This document shows, piece after piece, positions 22,192-33,985 of a stretch of DNA of 64,000 nucleotides. The DNA lies in assembly GCA_037974335.1 (NCBI GenBank), contig CM075760.1:23793538-23857537 (forward strand), given 5' to 3'. The stretch is from Prionace glauca (Eukaryota; Chordata; Chondrichthyes; Carcharhiniformes; Carcharhinidae). The translations under genes were made by a program, and so were the position numbers. Position 1 is the first letter of the stretch. Every line of letters begins with the position of its first letter. Below the pieces are notes generated by a model. It saw nothing but the letters and a program-made list of their open reading frames with translations. It was not told the origin of the DNA and ran no database searches.

Positions 22192-23838
22192 ATAAGAACA
22201 TAAGAAATAGGAGCAGGAGTAGGCCATCTAGCCCTTCGAGCCTGCCCCGCCATTCAATAAGATCATGGCTGATCTGTCGTGACTCAGTTCCACCTTCCCG
22301 CCCTCTCCCCATAACCCTTAATCCCTTCTCTTATCAAAAACCCATCAACCCGTTTCTTAAAAATATTTAGCGAGGCAGCCTCCACCACTTCAACGGGCAG
22401 ATAATTCCAGAGATTCACCACCCTTTGAGTGAAGAAGTTCCTCCTCAACTCTGTTCTAAACCGCCCCCCCCCCCCTTTATCTTGAGGCTGTGCCCCCTAG
22501 TCCTACTGTCTTTTTTGAGCGGGAAGAGTCTCTCCACCTCTATCCTATCCATCCCATTCATCATCTTATACGTCTCAATGAGATCTCCCCTCATTCTTCT
22601 AAACTCTAACGAGTACAAGCCTAGTTTATTCAACCTCTCCTCATAGCTCAATCCCCTCAACTCCGGTATCAGCCGAGTAAACCTCCTCTGCACTCCCTCC
22701 AGGGCCAAAATATCCTTGCGCAGGTGCGGCGCCCAAAACTGCACACAGTACTCCAGCTGCGGCCTCACCAATGCCCTATACAGCTGTAGCAAGACCTCCC
22801 TACTTTTATATTCAATCCCCCTCGCTATGAAGGCCAGCATCCCATTCGCCTTCCTGACCACCTGCTGCACCTGCAAGCTGGGTTTTTGCGACTCATGCAC
22901 AAGGACCCCGAGGTCCCTCTGCACCGTCGCCTGCTGCAGTTTTTCGCCCCGTAAGTAATAGTCCTTCCTACCATTCCTCCTACCAAAGTGGACCACCTCA
23001 CACTTGCCAACATTAAATTCCATTTGCCATTTCCTGGCCCATTCGCCCAGCCTATCTAGATCCTTCTGCAGACTCTCCACACCCTCCGCACAATTTGCCT
23101 TTCCCCCAATCTTGGTGTCATCAGCAAATTTCGACACCCTGCACTCGGTTCCCTCCTCCAGATCATCTATATAAATGTTAAATAGCTGAGGCCCCAGCTC
23201 CGACCACTGGGGCACCCCACTAGTCACCAACCGCCAATCCGAATAGCATCCATTGACCCCCACTCTCTGCCTCCTATTTGACAACCAATCCTCTATCCAC
23301 GCTAACACCCTACCCCCAACTCCATGTCCCCTGACCTTCTGCAATAACCTCTTGTGAGGTACCTTGTCAAACGCCTTCTGAAAATCCAGAAAGACCACAT
23401 CCACCGGCTCTCCTCTATCCACTGCCCTAGACACATCCTCATAGAACTCCAGTAAATTTGTCAGACACGACTTCCCTTCAATGAAACCGTGTTGCGTCGG
23501 CCCTATCAAGCAATTCCCCACAAGATGCCTCGCTATTTCCTCCTTAATGACGGTTTCTAACATTTTACCTACCACAGACGTTAAACTAACCGGCCTATAA
23601 TTCCCCGCCTTTTGCCTGGCACCCTTCTTAAACAACGGCGTAACATTAGCCGTTTTCCAATCTTCCGGCACTTCCCCGGAATCCAGCGACGTCTGGAAAA
23701 TAACCACCAAGGCATCCACTATCACCTCCGCCATTTCTTTCAGAACCCTCGGATGCATTCCATCCGGTCCTGGGGACTTGTCCACAATCAGCCCCTCCAG
23801 TCTGTCGAGCACCACCTCTCTAGTAACAGTAATGTCAT
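22192..23838 (-). mobile_element. Young CR1-group LINE, 5'-truncated
   Basis: A minus frame of 456 codons (22445-23815) covers the reverse transcriptase, with FLDFQKAFDKVPH, GVPQWSELGPQLF and FADDTK. It lacks the endonuclease domain. A C-run in the tail of the frame shifts the last part of the protein. The 3' tail at 22192 is CATAAGAACATAAG. It is nearly identical to the copies at 4835, 44323 and 49852. Confidence 0.92.
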
Positions 23839-23839
23839 T

Positions 23840-25100
23840 AATGCTGGAACGTTTATGTTGCTATGAGTAACCCAGGATTTGCAGTGCTAATTTACAGAGA
23901 AGGGCTTCATTTCTGCAACCCCATCTGGAAAAGTGCACCCGTTTCCCTGTCGAGATGCTGAAAGAGCCCAGCTCGAGTTGTTTTTTTTCAATATCAGCCA
24001 GCTCACTACTGAGAGATCTCACAGACTCATAGAGACATAATGGCTGACGTAGCAGGAAACTGGACACACTTGGGTTGATCCCAGGTTAATGAGACCTCTT
24101 GTGTGTCTGACAGTCACATTGCTGTTGTATCTGCCCCCGATGTTGTGCAACCCGCAGCAAACAGGGTTCAACGATATTTAAATGCTGTCTTTGTACAACA
24201 GTCAGATTCCTTTCCATCACTGTGAGTCCCAGCGATAGCACAGCGTCAATCAGCTACATACCCGTCAAATTGATGAATTTACTCGGTACCTGAAACTCTC
24301 CAAAGAAACGGATATATCTTCACCAAATATCGAGTTTTTCTTCAATATAAACAGGGGCTTTGTATCTGGATGTTGCCGGTACCAGTATAAATTGTACTTG
24401 CTTATTGTTACATTATAAGTACAAATAAAGTCACTGTTTCTCCTTCCGCCTCTAATTCTGAGGATAGCGACTGAGTGATAGAATCGCCATGACTCAGATC
24501 TGAAAAATAAATGTCCGAACGGAACTAGATCAGACAGACTGAATATTTAGTTCAGTTTTAAACCATGTTTATATAATGAAAGTCAATATGAAATGTGTTT
24601 GATTCACAGTTCCCCGTCAGGAATAGTCCCCAAACAACCCAAATGCCGCATTGTCACTCTGCATAAGGGGGAGTTGGATATTTGAAGACAAAATTTCCAA
24701 ACTTCATTCTGTATATTTTGCTGCCTGCCGTGTCTCGGGAGGTTCTCACTGCATTTCCCTGTGTCCGGGGTGGTTCTGTGGGGTTAGTAGTTGGTGAGCT
24801 GGCTGCCAGTGAATGGATTCACCCTGAGCTGGGTTCAGTCAATGTTCTGATCGGACGAAATGGTTTCCTAGGTAGACACGTGGGACGAGATTTGTAACCG
24901 GAAACATGGGGTTACTGATGGGGTTTATTTATTCCGGCTTCAGTTCTCTATGTCGGATTCCAGTAGAATCGATATCCGTGAGCGAGTCTCAGCTTCTTTC
25001 ATCAGGTCGACAGAGGGACGCCTCAACTGTAATTGGAGCGCGTTTGTGAATCCTTATTAATCCTTGTGATTAGATCCATATTCTAATTCTACACTGAACT
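23840..25100. other. Gap before the V array, no gene recognised
   Basis: About 1.26 kb without a domain-bearing frame. The 24682-24897 frame has no recognisable feature. The last ~150 bp will contain the V1 promoter; no TATA box or decamer could be identified. Confidence 0.4.
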
Positions 25101-25143
25101 CCCTGGACAATTGTTTCAGCAGAAGTTTGATGTGATCTGTAAA

Positions 25144-25476
25144 ATGCTCCGAATTCACAGATTCTCTTTGCTGTTTTTCACTCTGACCTGCACTGGAGTG
25201 AATGGAGCAGATGAGGTGACGCAGCTCCCTCGGCGGATGGTTGTGAGTAAAAGGGGAACCGTATCCATGAACTGTACCACGGCCACTGATTTTTACAGCT
25301 TGCATTGGTACAGACAGTCCCCGAATCAGTCACCGCAGTATCTGGTGATGGCCACAAGAGAATCCGATGAAAGCCAGAGGATCACTGCCTCAATCGGCGG
25401 AGGCAACAAATTCAGCGCCATGACTGTGAGAGACGCCGGAGTTACAGATACCGCCACCTATCTCTGTGCCGTGAGG
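25144..25476 (+). CDS. V1: T-cell receptor V segment with intronless leader
   Basis: One open frame from ATG 25144 carries a hydrophobic signal peptide (LLFFTLTCTG) running straight into an Ig V domain. The usual leader intron is absent. The V domain has first Cys in VSMNC, the core Trp in LHWYRQ, and DTATYLC before the recombination site, with CAVR as the CDR3 start. It would supply the antigen-binding V region of a receptor chain in T cells, most likely alpha or delta. A consensus 23-bp recombination signal follows directly. Intron loss could reflect a retroposed or gene-converted V, or a V of immunoglobulin-like origin. The frame is otherwise intact and may be functional. Confidence 0.88.
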
Positions 25477-25515
25477 CACAGTGTGACAAACACAGGGAGA
25501 TCCCATACAAAAACC
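25477..25515 (+). other. V1 recombination signal, 23-bp spacer
   Basis: Heptamer CACAGTG (25477-25483), 23-bp spacer, nonamer ACAAAAACC (25507-25515): both are consensus. Confidence 0.93.
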
Positions 25516-25519
25516 TGCA

Positions 25520-26001
25520 CCGACTGCGAGAGACATCCTGGAGTATCGGTAGAGTGGTGGAATTATAATAAAAAGCCCATTAACAAACGAAATAAAATAT
25601 AGAATCTACTGATTAACATTCCGTCAGAAATGAAGGTAGATGAAAACAGAGATGGAGAAGGGAGAAGGGACACGGAAACCGGAATGAGTGAGCAGCAATT
25701 GGAATTAGAAAAGTTGAATCTTCATAGAGAAGTGGACAGAAAATGAGGAAATTATTGAAAAACAAGTGGAAGACATTGAAAAAGAAAGCACTTAGCGTGA
25801 TAGATTAAAGGTCAGATAAATAAAGAGAAACTTTAACAAAGTAGATTGTGATTTTTGTTTAACATTACTAATATTTACTTGTTATTTAAATGGTTCAATT
25901 TTCTGAAACGTGTCACCGAAAGAGCAACCATTGGAAATCGCTCTATTGGTAAATTTGGGCTTTGCTCATGATTCCGGCTAAAGCATTTTCAAATAAACTT
26001 C
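25520..26001. other. Gap: V1 3' flank
   Basis: Purine-rich stretches (25630-25830) and no gene. No J-type FGxG frame or 12-bp signal was seen. Confidence 0.45.
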
Positions 26002-26600
26002 ATTGCAGTGTTAATGTAATCCTTCTTGTAACACCGATAAATAAACATTAAAACAAAAAGAACATGGAGAGCCAGCTACAGATGGTATTAAACAGATACA
26101 GACTTCGAGGTTTATTTACAAGAAGCAGGTTTCAGAACACAAGGCGGTACATGTAAGCCTGCACACATCATTGTCGACAACATAGTTCAAACACACATGG
26201 GTTCGTTCAGTGACTCTTCAAACCTTTAGCGTTAACCTCAGTGATAGTGTTTAAGAGAGACTGGGAAAGATGGTGAGGGAATGAGAGAGCATTATACTCA
26301 GCGGAGAATTGAGCAAATGGGGGTATTTTCTGTGGAGCAGCAATTCTGTTCAGAAGTGATTGTCAGACTTGTATCCAATCAAGGCAGGTTTGGAAAAGGT
26401 TGAAAAGGAGCAGAGACAATCGGCTCGCCCCTCAATGCGAGACTGGATGGCGGCATTTCCCCTGATCTTTATGCAGTGGAGGGAGCGATTAACAGACTGC
26501 GGTTTGAGCAGTCGACTGTTAGAGGATGCGATGGTTCATGCAAAACTGTAATGGGGACAATCTATAAGTAATTTTCAGAAACAAGTGGATAAATATTTGA
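26002..26600 (+). repeat. Direct duplication, copy 1
   Basis: This ~600-bp block is repeated in the same orientation at 56640-57250: shared TTCATTGCAGTGTTAATG, AACATTAAAACAAAAA, GTGTTTAAGAGAGACTGGGA, GGAGTATTTTCTGTGGAGCA-like and CAATCAAGGCAGGTTTGGAA marks. It carries no gene. It is a remnant of segmental duplication within the V array. Confidence 0.8.
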
Positions 26601-26745
26601 CCAGCAAATGGTCTCACATTGAATGGGGGAATGTGAAGCTCTCGCCGCTCCTCTCCCTCCCCAACATTCAGAGTCTGGGCCTCAGCTGCAAGTCCCAGTT
26701 TAGAGAGTAGATCCTGATTGATGCTCTTGTGTATCTTCATCAATC

Positions 26746-27173
26746 ATGAAGAGAAACCCCCGCAAAGAGTTATTTCCAGTTGGAGCTCTGATGCTGCTGA
26801 TATTGTGTGAGTTTATTGATTTACTCAGACGGATTACTTTAACAATCCCATCATACCGTGTAGTTAGAGATTGATTTTCTTCTGTTCACAGACGTTCAGT
26901 GTGAGGATCAGAGCTCCCATCCTGAGCAGGTCGTGTCTCGGGAAGGGGAGCGGGTTGAACTCAAGTGTCGGCTCTCTGTTGCTCCAGGTCATACAGTAGC
27001 CTGGTACAGACAAACACTGAGAGGACCTCCAACAATTCTCGCCTCCATTTACGAGGGGAATATGACCGAAGGACGATATACACAGTCCTTTGACCGAGTA
27101 AAGAATTCCTACACCATGTCTATAGATGAGACGACGGTTCTGTTCTCCGGAATGTATCTCTGTGCGAAGCAGA
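26746..27173 (+). CDS. V2: T-cell receptor V segment
   Basis: Leader exon 26746-26806 (ATG, hydrophobic end ALMLLILC-like) meets a GTGAGT donor; the V exon starts at 26892 after TTCACAG and joins in phase. The domain has VELKC, the core Trp in VAWYRQ, and the second Cys in MYLC before the heptamer. The FR3 end reads LFSGMYLC rather than DSAVYYC, so it belongs to a different V group from V4-V14. The frame is intact. Its nonamer is poor, so usage may be low. Confidence 0.8.
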
Positions 27174-27212
27174 CACAGTGAGACAAAGAGCGGATCCCCT
27201 GGTATAATATTC
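27174..27212 (+). other. V2 recombination signal with weak nonamer
   Basis: Heptamer CACAGTG (27174-27180) is perfect, the spacer is 23 bp, but the nonamer position reads ATAATATTC instead of ACAAAAACC. Confidence 0.75.
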
Positions 27213-27653
27213 AGTTCACTGCCCTGTCTCCGCTGCACTTTTAAGTTTTCTGCAAACCAGAAATGCCATTAATATTCTTCAATGTTACTTTCGCACATTT
27301 AATGTTCTATCTAGATAGCGTTCTAACATCCTAAAGTTGCCTTTAAAGATGCAGAGTATCGAAGCGTATTAAGTTTAAAAACAAAACTGTTCCGCTGTTC
27401 CACAAGCAAATTAAAGAGAAAGGCAGAAAAATCTGCCTGTCAAGTATCTAGATGGATAATCGAGAAAAAGATAGATCAACAAGGACATAGGTAAATATTC
27501 AGATTGATAAGAGGTAGATATGTTGACAGTTAAACGCAGACAGACAGATAGGTGGATAGACCGTTAGTTAACTTTTTTAGCCAATATGCATAAGAGCTTT
27601 ATTTAATTAGCCCTGTATGTATCTTTATGTTAATTTTGTTCTTGTTTTGACAG

Positions 27654-27935
27654 ATGTTCATTGTCACTCGAAGACACTTCAGATATCAATGTATCGGGTA
27701 AATCAAGGACAGACCATCTCTCTTCATCACAATATTACTGTTACTGGGAATGAGTTTGTATTTTGGTACCGGCAATTCACCGATCAAGCTCCAGAGAACG
27801 TCGTTTCCACATTCAGAGATGAAACAGCTGAGGGAATGTTTAAAGTATCGTAGGCAGTGAGAAAGGATACATCGGCCTCAGTGTTAACACGGTCGAACTG
27901 TCAGCTGCTGCGGTGGATACAGTGCAGTTGAGGCA
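27654..27935 (+). pseudogene. V3: V-segment pseudogene of the V2 group
   Basis: The exon follows TTTTGACAG and aligns with V2 from its first codons (DVHC versus DVQC). The core Trp is kept in FVFWYRQ, but the first Cys is changed (ISLHHN), a TAG occurs after GMFKVS at 27851-27853, and the normal YYC end is missing. A CACTGTG near 27925 could be a relic heptamer. No leader exon was found. Confidence 0.75.
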
Positions 27936-27949
27936 CTGTGAAACAGAGA

Positions 27950-29119
27950 GATGCAAAGCCTGTACAGTAACTCACTCGACATGGGCACTGTGGAGACAAA
28001 CATCCCATGGTCTTTAGAAGAGAACGTAGTTCAATCAATATCGATATAACAAGTTTTTCTTGCGAGTTATATGATGGAATTAAAACAATATATTTTAATG
28101 TTTCTATTAATAGAACTTGCAGGAAAAACCCACATTAGAAATATACAAATTACTCCTTGACTCATCATAAAACTGAGACAAATGATCTTGTATCAATATG
28201 AAGCAGCAAATGGAGAAAAATGAAAACAATAACAAACGTATCAGATATAGAATAGTAACATAGATGTAAAAAAACCCCATAATAAACTGTTGCAATATAA
28301 ATCCAGTGATATCATGTAACAATATTCGAGAACAACATAGAGGATCATTGCTTCTCTGATGACGTTCCCTTTAGTTAAACCTTGTAGAACCGTCAGTTTC
28401 CCCCTATTACAGGTGACAGCTGGTGTTACAGGAAATATCTGCGCGCCTCAACACCGCAAACCGCAGTGTATTTAGAGCAATAGCTTTTATGTCAATTATG
28501 GAATACCGGGCACTGAAGCAGGTCTTCTGGACAAGAAGCTTTGGGTTCGAAATTGCTTTGTGGTCTTTTGGCAGCAGAGCTGTGTTCTCCTTGTCACCAA
28601 GTGTTGAATATCAGGGTCTGAATTCTTCCAGTATGCCTAATAACAGGTGGTGAGAACAGAACAGGTTCCTGGTCACTCATACTGCAGGAGGTAATGAAAG
28701 CCACTGCAGTAATTTGTCAGGCATAATCATGGAGCAATCTAATGGAAATCTGTGGTCACCTAGCGCCACGTCAGGGCATGGTGCCTGGAGGATGAGGTGG
28801 GAACAGGGGACTTAGAGAGTGAACTCTATAGAGCGTTGTATCCTAATGTCATTGGGTAGCCTGAGTACGACGTTCAAGACAATATAGATCGTCAATATGG
28901 CTCCTCAATGTAGCAGAAAGAGAGCGAGGATGGGTGAAAAACAGAAAGAGAGAGAGAGGTGTCCATTACTTGGTTCAAATTTGCGACAAGTTCAATGTAA
29001 CCGGCACATATTTGAATTCCCCAATCCCTTTACTCCAGGATCAGAGTGATGAGAATTTCTGATTGAGAATTCCTACTGCCTCCTGCGGTGATGAAGTTTG
29101 TAACATCACCACAACTATA
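27950..29119. other. Gap: no gene recognised
   Basis: About 1.2 kb with AT-rich and low-information sequence. The 28423-28653 frame shows nothing recognisable. Confidence 0.45.
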
Positions 29120-29240
29120 GGCATATGGATAACATTGGAATAGTTTAGGTTAGAGGGTCATTAGATTGGTCCCACTGGCTGGCACAACATTGAGGGCCGA
29201 AGGGCCTGTATTGCGCTGTAATGTTCTATGTTCTACACTG
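29120..29240 (+). repeat. SINE/LINE tail fragment
   Basis: GAGGGCCGAAGGGCCTGTAT followed by GCGCTGTAATGTTCTATG is the common 3' tail of elasmobranch HE1-type SINEs and their LINE partners. Confidence 0.7.
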
Positions 29241-29860
29241 AAAATGAAATTCCTCAGGTTCGCAAGTCCCATCTGACCTCTGGAGTCTGTGAAAGGCGCT
29301 ACATCAGTAAAAGTACGATCTCTTTTTTCGACGGATACCTTTTGTACAGGTTGCGTTCATTGCCTTCCTGATTCCACGGGAACCAATAATGTTTAGCTTT
29401 AATTTCATTTTCATTATTTCAGTTTGTTTTGCCCAGATTGGGTTAATGAGTGGACACCACTCCCCGAGACTTCCCGAATTCTGTCTCCAGTCCCTTCAGA
29501 GATTCTTTCCCCTCCAGGAGAAACCGGCAATCTATCCGGAACAACACTCCGGGAACTTACCGAGGAGACAGCGCAGTGTTTAGAAATGCTGCACCGTCAG
29601 AGCTGTCAGCCTCTCGATGATCTGTTAAATCTGGGGTACCGTCTTCCCTCTCAGGTGGAGGTGCCACATGGTCACTGTTTCCAAAAAGAGCAAGAGAAAC
29701 ATCCTGTTCGGAATGTGTTCACCAATCACAATGACTGACAAAGCCAGAGCACTACAATATTACTGAATGAAATAATATCATTGTGAGTCCAAAAATAGCT
29801 GCTGTGTTTATTACATAAAACACTTCGGGACATTAAAATTTACAAAAATATTCTCAAGCT
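29241..29860. other. Gap with an unassigned 104-codon frame
   Basis: The plus frame 29424-29738 has no Ig, finger or transposon motif that I recognise. Without family resemblance it is most likely chance. Confidence 0.35.
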
Positions 29861-30023
29861 CATTCTTTTAAGTGTCCCGGTGTTTTAATTTTGCAATATA
29901 TTTGTTATTCATAAAAATATTCTCAGTAAAAAATGAGAAATCGCTACGATTTCAGGTTCCATTTCAGACTCACTCTGATCCAATGTTTGCCTCACGCTCC
30001 GTTATGTTGCGTGAGGCTCTGAG

Positions 30024-30062
30024 AGTTTTTGTACAGGTTCAGCCCAGCTCTGAGTCTCTGTG
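30024..30062 (-). other. V4 recombination signal, 23-bp spacer
   Basis: Minus strand: heptamer CACAGAG (30062-30056), 23-bp spacer, nonamer ACAAAAACT (30032-30024). One heptamer base differs from consensus. Confidence 0.9.
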
Positions 30063-30948
30063 GGTCTCAGTGCGCAGTAATATACCCCGGAGTCTGTCAG
30101 CTCTGTTTTAGACACTTGCAGCGGGACGGTGCGGGTTGTATCATTGAGCTCCGCTGTAAAACGGTCCCCTGGGGATGTCTCTGTTTTGTCGCTGTTTCTA
30201 TATCTCTTCAGCAGAAACTCCATGGACCCGCTGGAATGCTGTCGGTACCAGAATAAATAAGGATTGCTGCTACTTGTAACTGTGTAATTACAGAGTAACT
30301 GAACAACATCTCCTTCAGTGACGGTGACTGCAGCCGGTGTCTGTGAAACAGAATCTCCTCCGCAATGTCCTGTAAGAAAGCAAAGAAATATTAAACTAAA
30401 CAATGCGACTTCACTCTGTCTCCCCCACCTACCCGCACCCCCACCGAATATGTCGTCATCTTGAGCAATAATCTCAGAAAGAAATCACACAGCGCAACAA
30501 AAATATATTTCAGAGTTCAGCCGCTGGAAAGGGAAAGTGGTTGTGGCGATTAATTAAAGTTCTACCATAAACTTTCTATTTTTTCTAACGAGATCAGTTC
30601 CTCGCCTTCAGTTCCTGTAATTGGAAACTGCTCTCGGTCTGTCTTTTTGAAGTGTGGTGTTGCCCAAGTTATTCACTGGTTTCAACCTGAGCCCAACTCA
30701 ATCTCTCTCATTCCATGGGGGAATTGTGCCTAATCCCAACAGTGTTCAGTGTTGAGAACCTGATAATTTTTCGATGTTGAGATCAATCCATTCCCTGACC
30801 ACACACCCTCAGCCCCTCGCACTGAGCGAAGCGCAGGATAGAATGTAGTTTATGGCGAAGATGTGTAGCACAGAGTGGATCAGTTTGTGAACCTACCGGT
30901 TAAAAGTGCTGCCGCTGTGAGGAATAAATGCAGCGTAAAAGGAGACAT
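30063..30948 (-). CDS. V4: T-cell receptor V segment
   Basis: On the minus strand the leader exon spans 30948-30897 (MSPFTLHLFLTAAALLTG) with a GTAGGT donor; the V exon starts at 30369 after TTCTTACAG and joins in phase. The intron of about 530 bp is long for a leader intron. The V domain has VQLLC, LFWYRQ and DSGVYYC, then CALRP, as in alpha-chain V regions. The recombination signal is good. V13 is a close paralogue with the same leader and the same long intron. An ATTGG box lies near 31048. Confidence 0.9.
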
Positions 30949-31083
30949 GTTTGCAAAGAGCTTGCGGCGAATTTGACCAGAACGGGTTGAAGCTGAATTG
31001 TTTTTAGTCAAGAGCGGAAAAGATCGAGTCAGATCCGGGCCCCTGTTGATTGGTTTACTGCTGAAAATGTCATCAGATAACAT

Positions 31084-32264
31084 CCAATCAGCTTCAAGTT
31101 TCTATGTACTTCAATGCAACCAATGATCTCATCGTTCCTTTGTCTGCAATTCATCCTATTGGCGGAGAGAAGTGAATTTGGTCATCCCACGACAGGAGAT
31201 TACTTTCCCCTTCAACTGTCATTTCAGGAACCGACTGGTTCCCTGAGTCTTGATGGTTCTGTTCTGACATGGAGAATGACAATATCCGCCCACACAACAA
31301 CATAACAAGCAGCTTGTTTTGAAACATGTTTAGGAAAGCAGTTATGGTGGGGGACGATTTTTTTTTAGAGTTGAGACATCTACTTCATTAGAAGTGATAG
31401 AATAATGAATGGCCTAAGATATTTCCACACGATGTTCCCTTAATTTGTAACTTTGCAGTGTGAGAAACCCTCTTTCAGAGTGTGAATATAGGTTGCCTCC
31501 CCATGGGACTGCTGATCAAAAGAGTGCCAAGCAGGGGAAAGCAGAAAAGATCGATATCTCCAATAAAAGCTCTAATAAAACAACGCAGGTGAGACAGATC
31601 AGGGTGAGAACAGCACAGGAAACCTCTGGGCGGGGCTACCATAGATAGTGTAGTCACAGGTAGACTTAGTCTAGAGAATTGAACTCAATAATAATGTCAC
31701 ATTGGAATTCTATAACTTTGCCTCTCTGTAACAGTGGTAGCCAAATGTTCATTCCATATTGCGGACCAGTAGACTCGGACCAGGAGTGTCAGTGTTCTTA
31801 AATGATTCAATACATTGCAAAATCTTTATCAGTGATGCGGATGCGAAGCTGAGCAGCTGTATTAGAGAGGTGCTGAATTAATGTACAAGGTAACAGAAAA
31901 AGCTTTAATTGTTTACGTTAAAGACTAGGAAAGGGAAATGCGCACAATTTCCATAAACCAGGAAAGGCAAGAACAGTTAGGAACAAATGGGCAGAGAAAC
32001 GCATTGAAAATCAAAACAAGGGAGTTACGGAATCTCAAATCGACTTGTCAATGTTGTGTCCATTGCAAATGTAAGTTAGAATCATCAACTAATGTAACTG
32101 TGAAACTGTACCACATCAGTTGCAGTTTCTGAGTGTTGTGTTTTGTTGTAATTTGATGAATCTCTGGCACTCTCACTGTGGAATCTGAATTAGGGGCGCG
32201 TGTGCGCGCCCTGCTGGCAGCTAACTGGAACTGCCAATGTGGGGTTTTTGTACGGCATGCGTTA
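31084..32264. other. Gap: no gene recognised
   Basis: Frames at 31460-31648 and 31938-32132 have no recognisable domain. The last ~90 bp (32175-32264) hold the V5 signal and its conserved 3' flank. Confidence 0.45.
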
Positions 32265-32455
32265 TATCTCTGTAGCAGTATGGGCTTCATGGCACAGGAA
32301 TACATGACGCTATCGGAGATCACGGTATAACTGATCGTTAGCTTTGTAGACTTGTTATTTTTATCAAATTTAGAAAAAAACTTATCTTTGAGGTCACTGC
32401 CCCTTTGCACATTCTCTCCAATAAGAAGAACCATGTACACTGGAGCTTTCCAGGC
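32265..32455 (-). pseudogene. V5: V-segment 3' half, cut by a Penelope-like insertion
   Basis: Minus-strand frame 3 of a V domain remains: GKAPVYMVLLIGENV (CDR2 side), FFSKFDKNNKSTKLTISY (FR3) and SDSVMYSC with CAMKP. Everything upstream of the FR2 end is absent; Penelope-like sequence begins there. A nonamer ACAAAAACC follows, but the heptamer is CATACTG with a 24-bp spacer. The 3' flank matches that of V7 and of the stub at 21835. Confidence 0.75.
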
Positions 32456-32459
32456 CTGC

Positions 32460-33156
32460 TGACGGTGCCAGTGCAGGAAGAATTCTCACAACACCAGGCT
32501 AAAGTCCAACCAGTTTATGTACTAGTAAACCCACAAGCTTTCGGAAACGCTATTCCTTCGTCAGGTGTGTGGAAAGTTCTGGTCAGAGAAGGGCATATAA
32601 AGACACGCACAGTTTACAGAATACTGATTAGAATGCGAGTCTTTACAGCTAACCTGCTATTCAAGTCTTAGATGTGCAGACAATGTGAGTGGAGATAGCA
32701 TTAAGCATAGGTTAAAGAGATGTGTATTGTCTCCAGACAGTACAGTTAGTGAGATGTTGCAAACCCAGGCAAGTCATGGGGGTTACAGATAGTGTGACAT
32801 GAACCCAAAATCTCGGTTGAGGCCATCCTCATGTGTGTGGAACTTGGCTATCAGTCTCTGCTCAACGACTCTGCGCTGTCGTGTGTCGTGAAGGCCGCCT
32901 TGGAGAATGCTTACCCGAAGGTCAGAGGCTGAATGCCCGTGACCACTGAAGCGTTCGCCAACAGGAAGGGAACAGTCTTGCCTGGTGATTGTTGAGCGAT
33001 GTTCATTCATCCGTTGTCGTAGCGCCAGCATGGTCTTCCCAATGTACCAGACTTCGGGACATCCTTTCCTGCAGCGTATTAGGTAGACAACGTTAGCCGA
33101 GTTGCAAGGGTATGTCCCGTGTACCTGGTGGATGGTGTTCTCAATTTTGGCATGCT
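32460..33156 (-). mobile_element. Penelope-like element, GIY-YIG end
   Basis: Reading from 33156 on the minus strand, a GIY-YIG endonuclease domain is visible: VVYLIRCRKGC, then WYIGKT, then LRQRMNEHRSTI, continuing through 32783 (VVEQRLIAKFHTHEDG) to its stop. That domain at the C-terminus defines Penelope-like elements, in which it nicks target DNA for reverse transcription. A ~250-bp tail then ends in the CACAAGCTTTCGG arm. The reverse transcriptase is missing, so the copy is 5'-truncated. Confidence 0.85.
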
Positions 33157-33239
33157 GAAAATGAAAGAAGATTAATGTGTAAATGGCGAGCGATCACGAA
33201 ACTCTGAGGTATAAATGAATTTGGCTGTCCTGGTCCAGA

Positions 33240-33985
33240 AATCACAAGGGGTTAGTGTGCAAGTACAGCAATTAATTAGAAAATAACATAGAATGTTATC
33301 ACTTATTATGAGGGAACGTATTGCAAAAATAGTCAGGGCATGTTTCCGTTATACAGGGCATTTGTGAGACCATATTTGGAGAATTGTGCACAATACTTGT
33401 CTCCTTATCGAATGGTAATGCTTTAGAAAATATTCGAAGGTCTATTACCAGAATGAGTAGGTTATTTTACAAAGAAAGAATGGTGATGCTGGGTTTGCAT
33501 CCACTGGAGTTTAGAAGAGAAAGAGGTAACTTTATTAAAACCTTTCAAACCTTTCAAAGGGGCGGCACGGTAGCACAGTGGTTAGCACTGCTGCTTCACA
33601 GCTCCAGGGTCCTGGGTTCGATTCCCGGCTCGGGTCACTGTCTGTGTGGAGTTTGCACATTCTCCTCGTGTCTGCGTGGGTTTCCTCCGGGTGCTCCGGT
33701 TTCCTCCCACAGTCCAAAGATGTGCGCGTTAGGTTCATTGACTATGCTAAAATTGCCCCTTAGTATCCTGGGATGTGTAGGTTAGAGGGATTAGCAGGTA
33801 AAATGTATAGGGATATGGGGATGGGGTTTGGGTGGGATTGTGTTCGGTGCAGACTCGATGGGCCGAAGGGCCTGTTTCTGCACTGTAGGGTTCTATGGTA
33901 AGAGCTGTTAACAGGGTGGATGTGGAGTGGATGTTTCCTCTTTCCCAGAATTGTAGCTGTACTGGATATTTCTGTGTCTCTATGT
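33240..33985 (+). mobile_element. Old LINE split by a SINE, upstream of V6
   Basis: CR1-like remains (a VRPYLENCAQYLSPY-like segment, MVMLGLHPLEFRRERGNF) lie at 33240-33555 and resume at 33901-33985. The same relic, without the SINE, precedes V9 at 44030-44322. Confidence 0.75.
33560..33900 (+). mobile_element. HE1-type SINE, near full length
   Basis: A tRNA-derived head (GGCACGGTAGCACAGTGGTT, B box GGTTCGATTCC) is followed by a conserved body (TTTCCTCCGGGTGCTCCGG, CACAGTCCAAAGATG) and a tail with ATGGGCCGAAGGGCCTG and TTCTATGG. This is the best SINE copy here. Confidence 0.9.

Noticed and set aside
29389-29738. Two overlapping frames (64 and 104 codons) in the V array
   Set aside because: No Ig fold marks, no signal sequence with a splice donor and no recombination signal; chance frames are likely.
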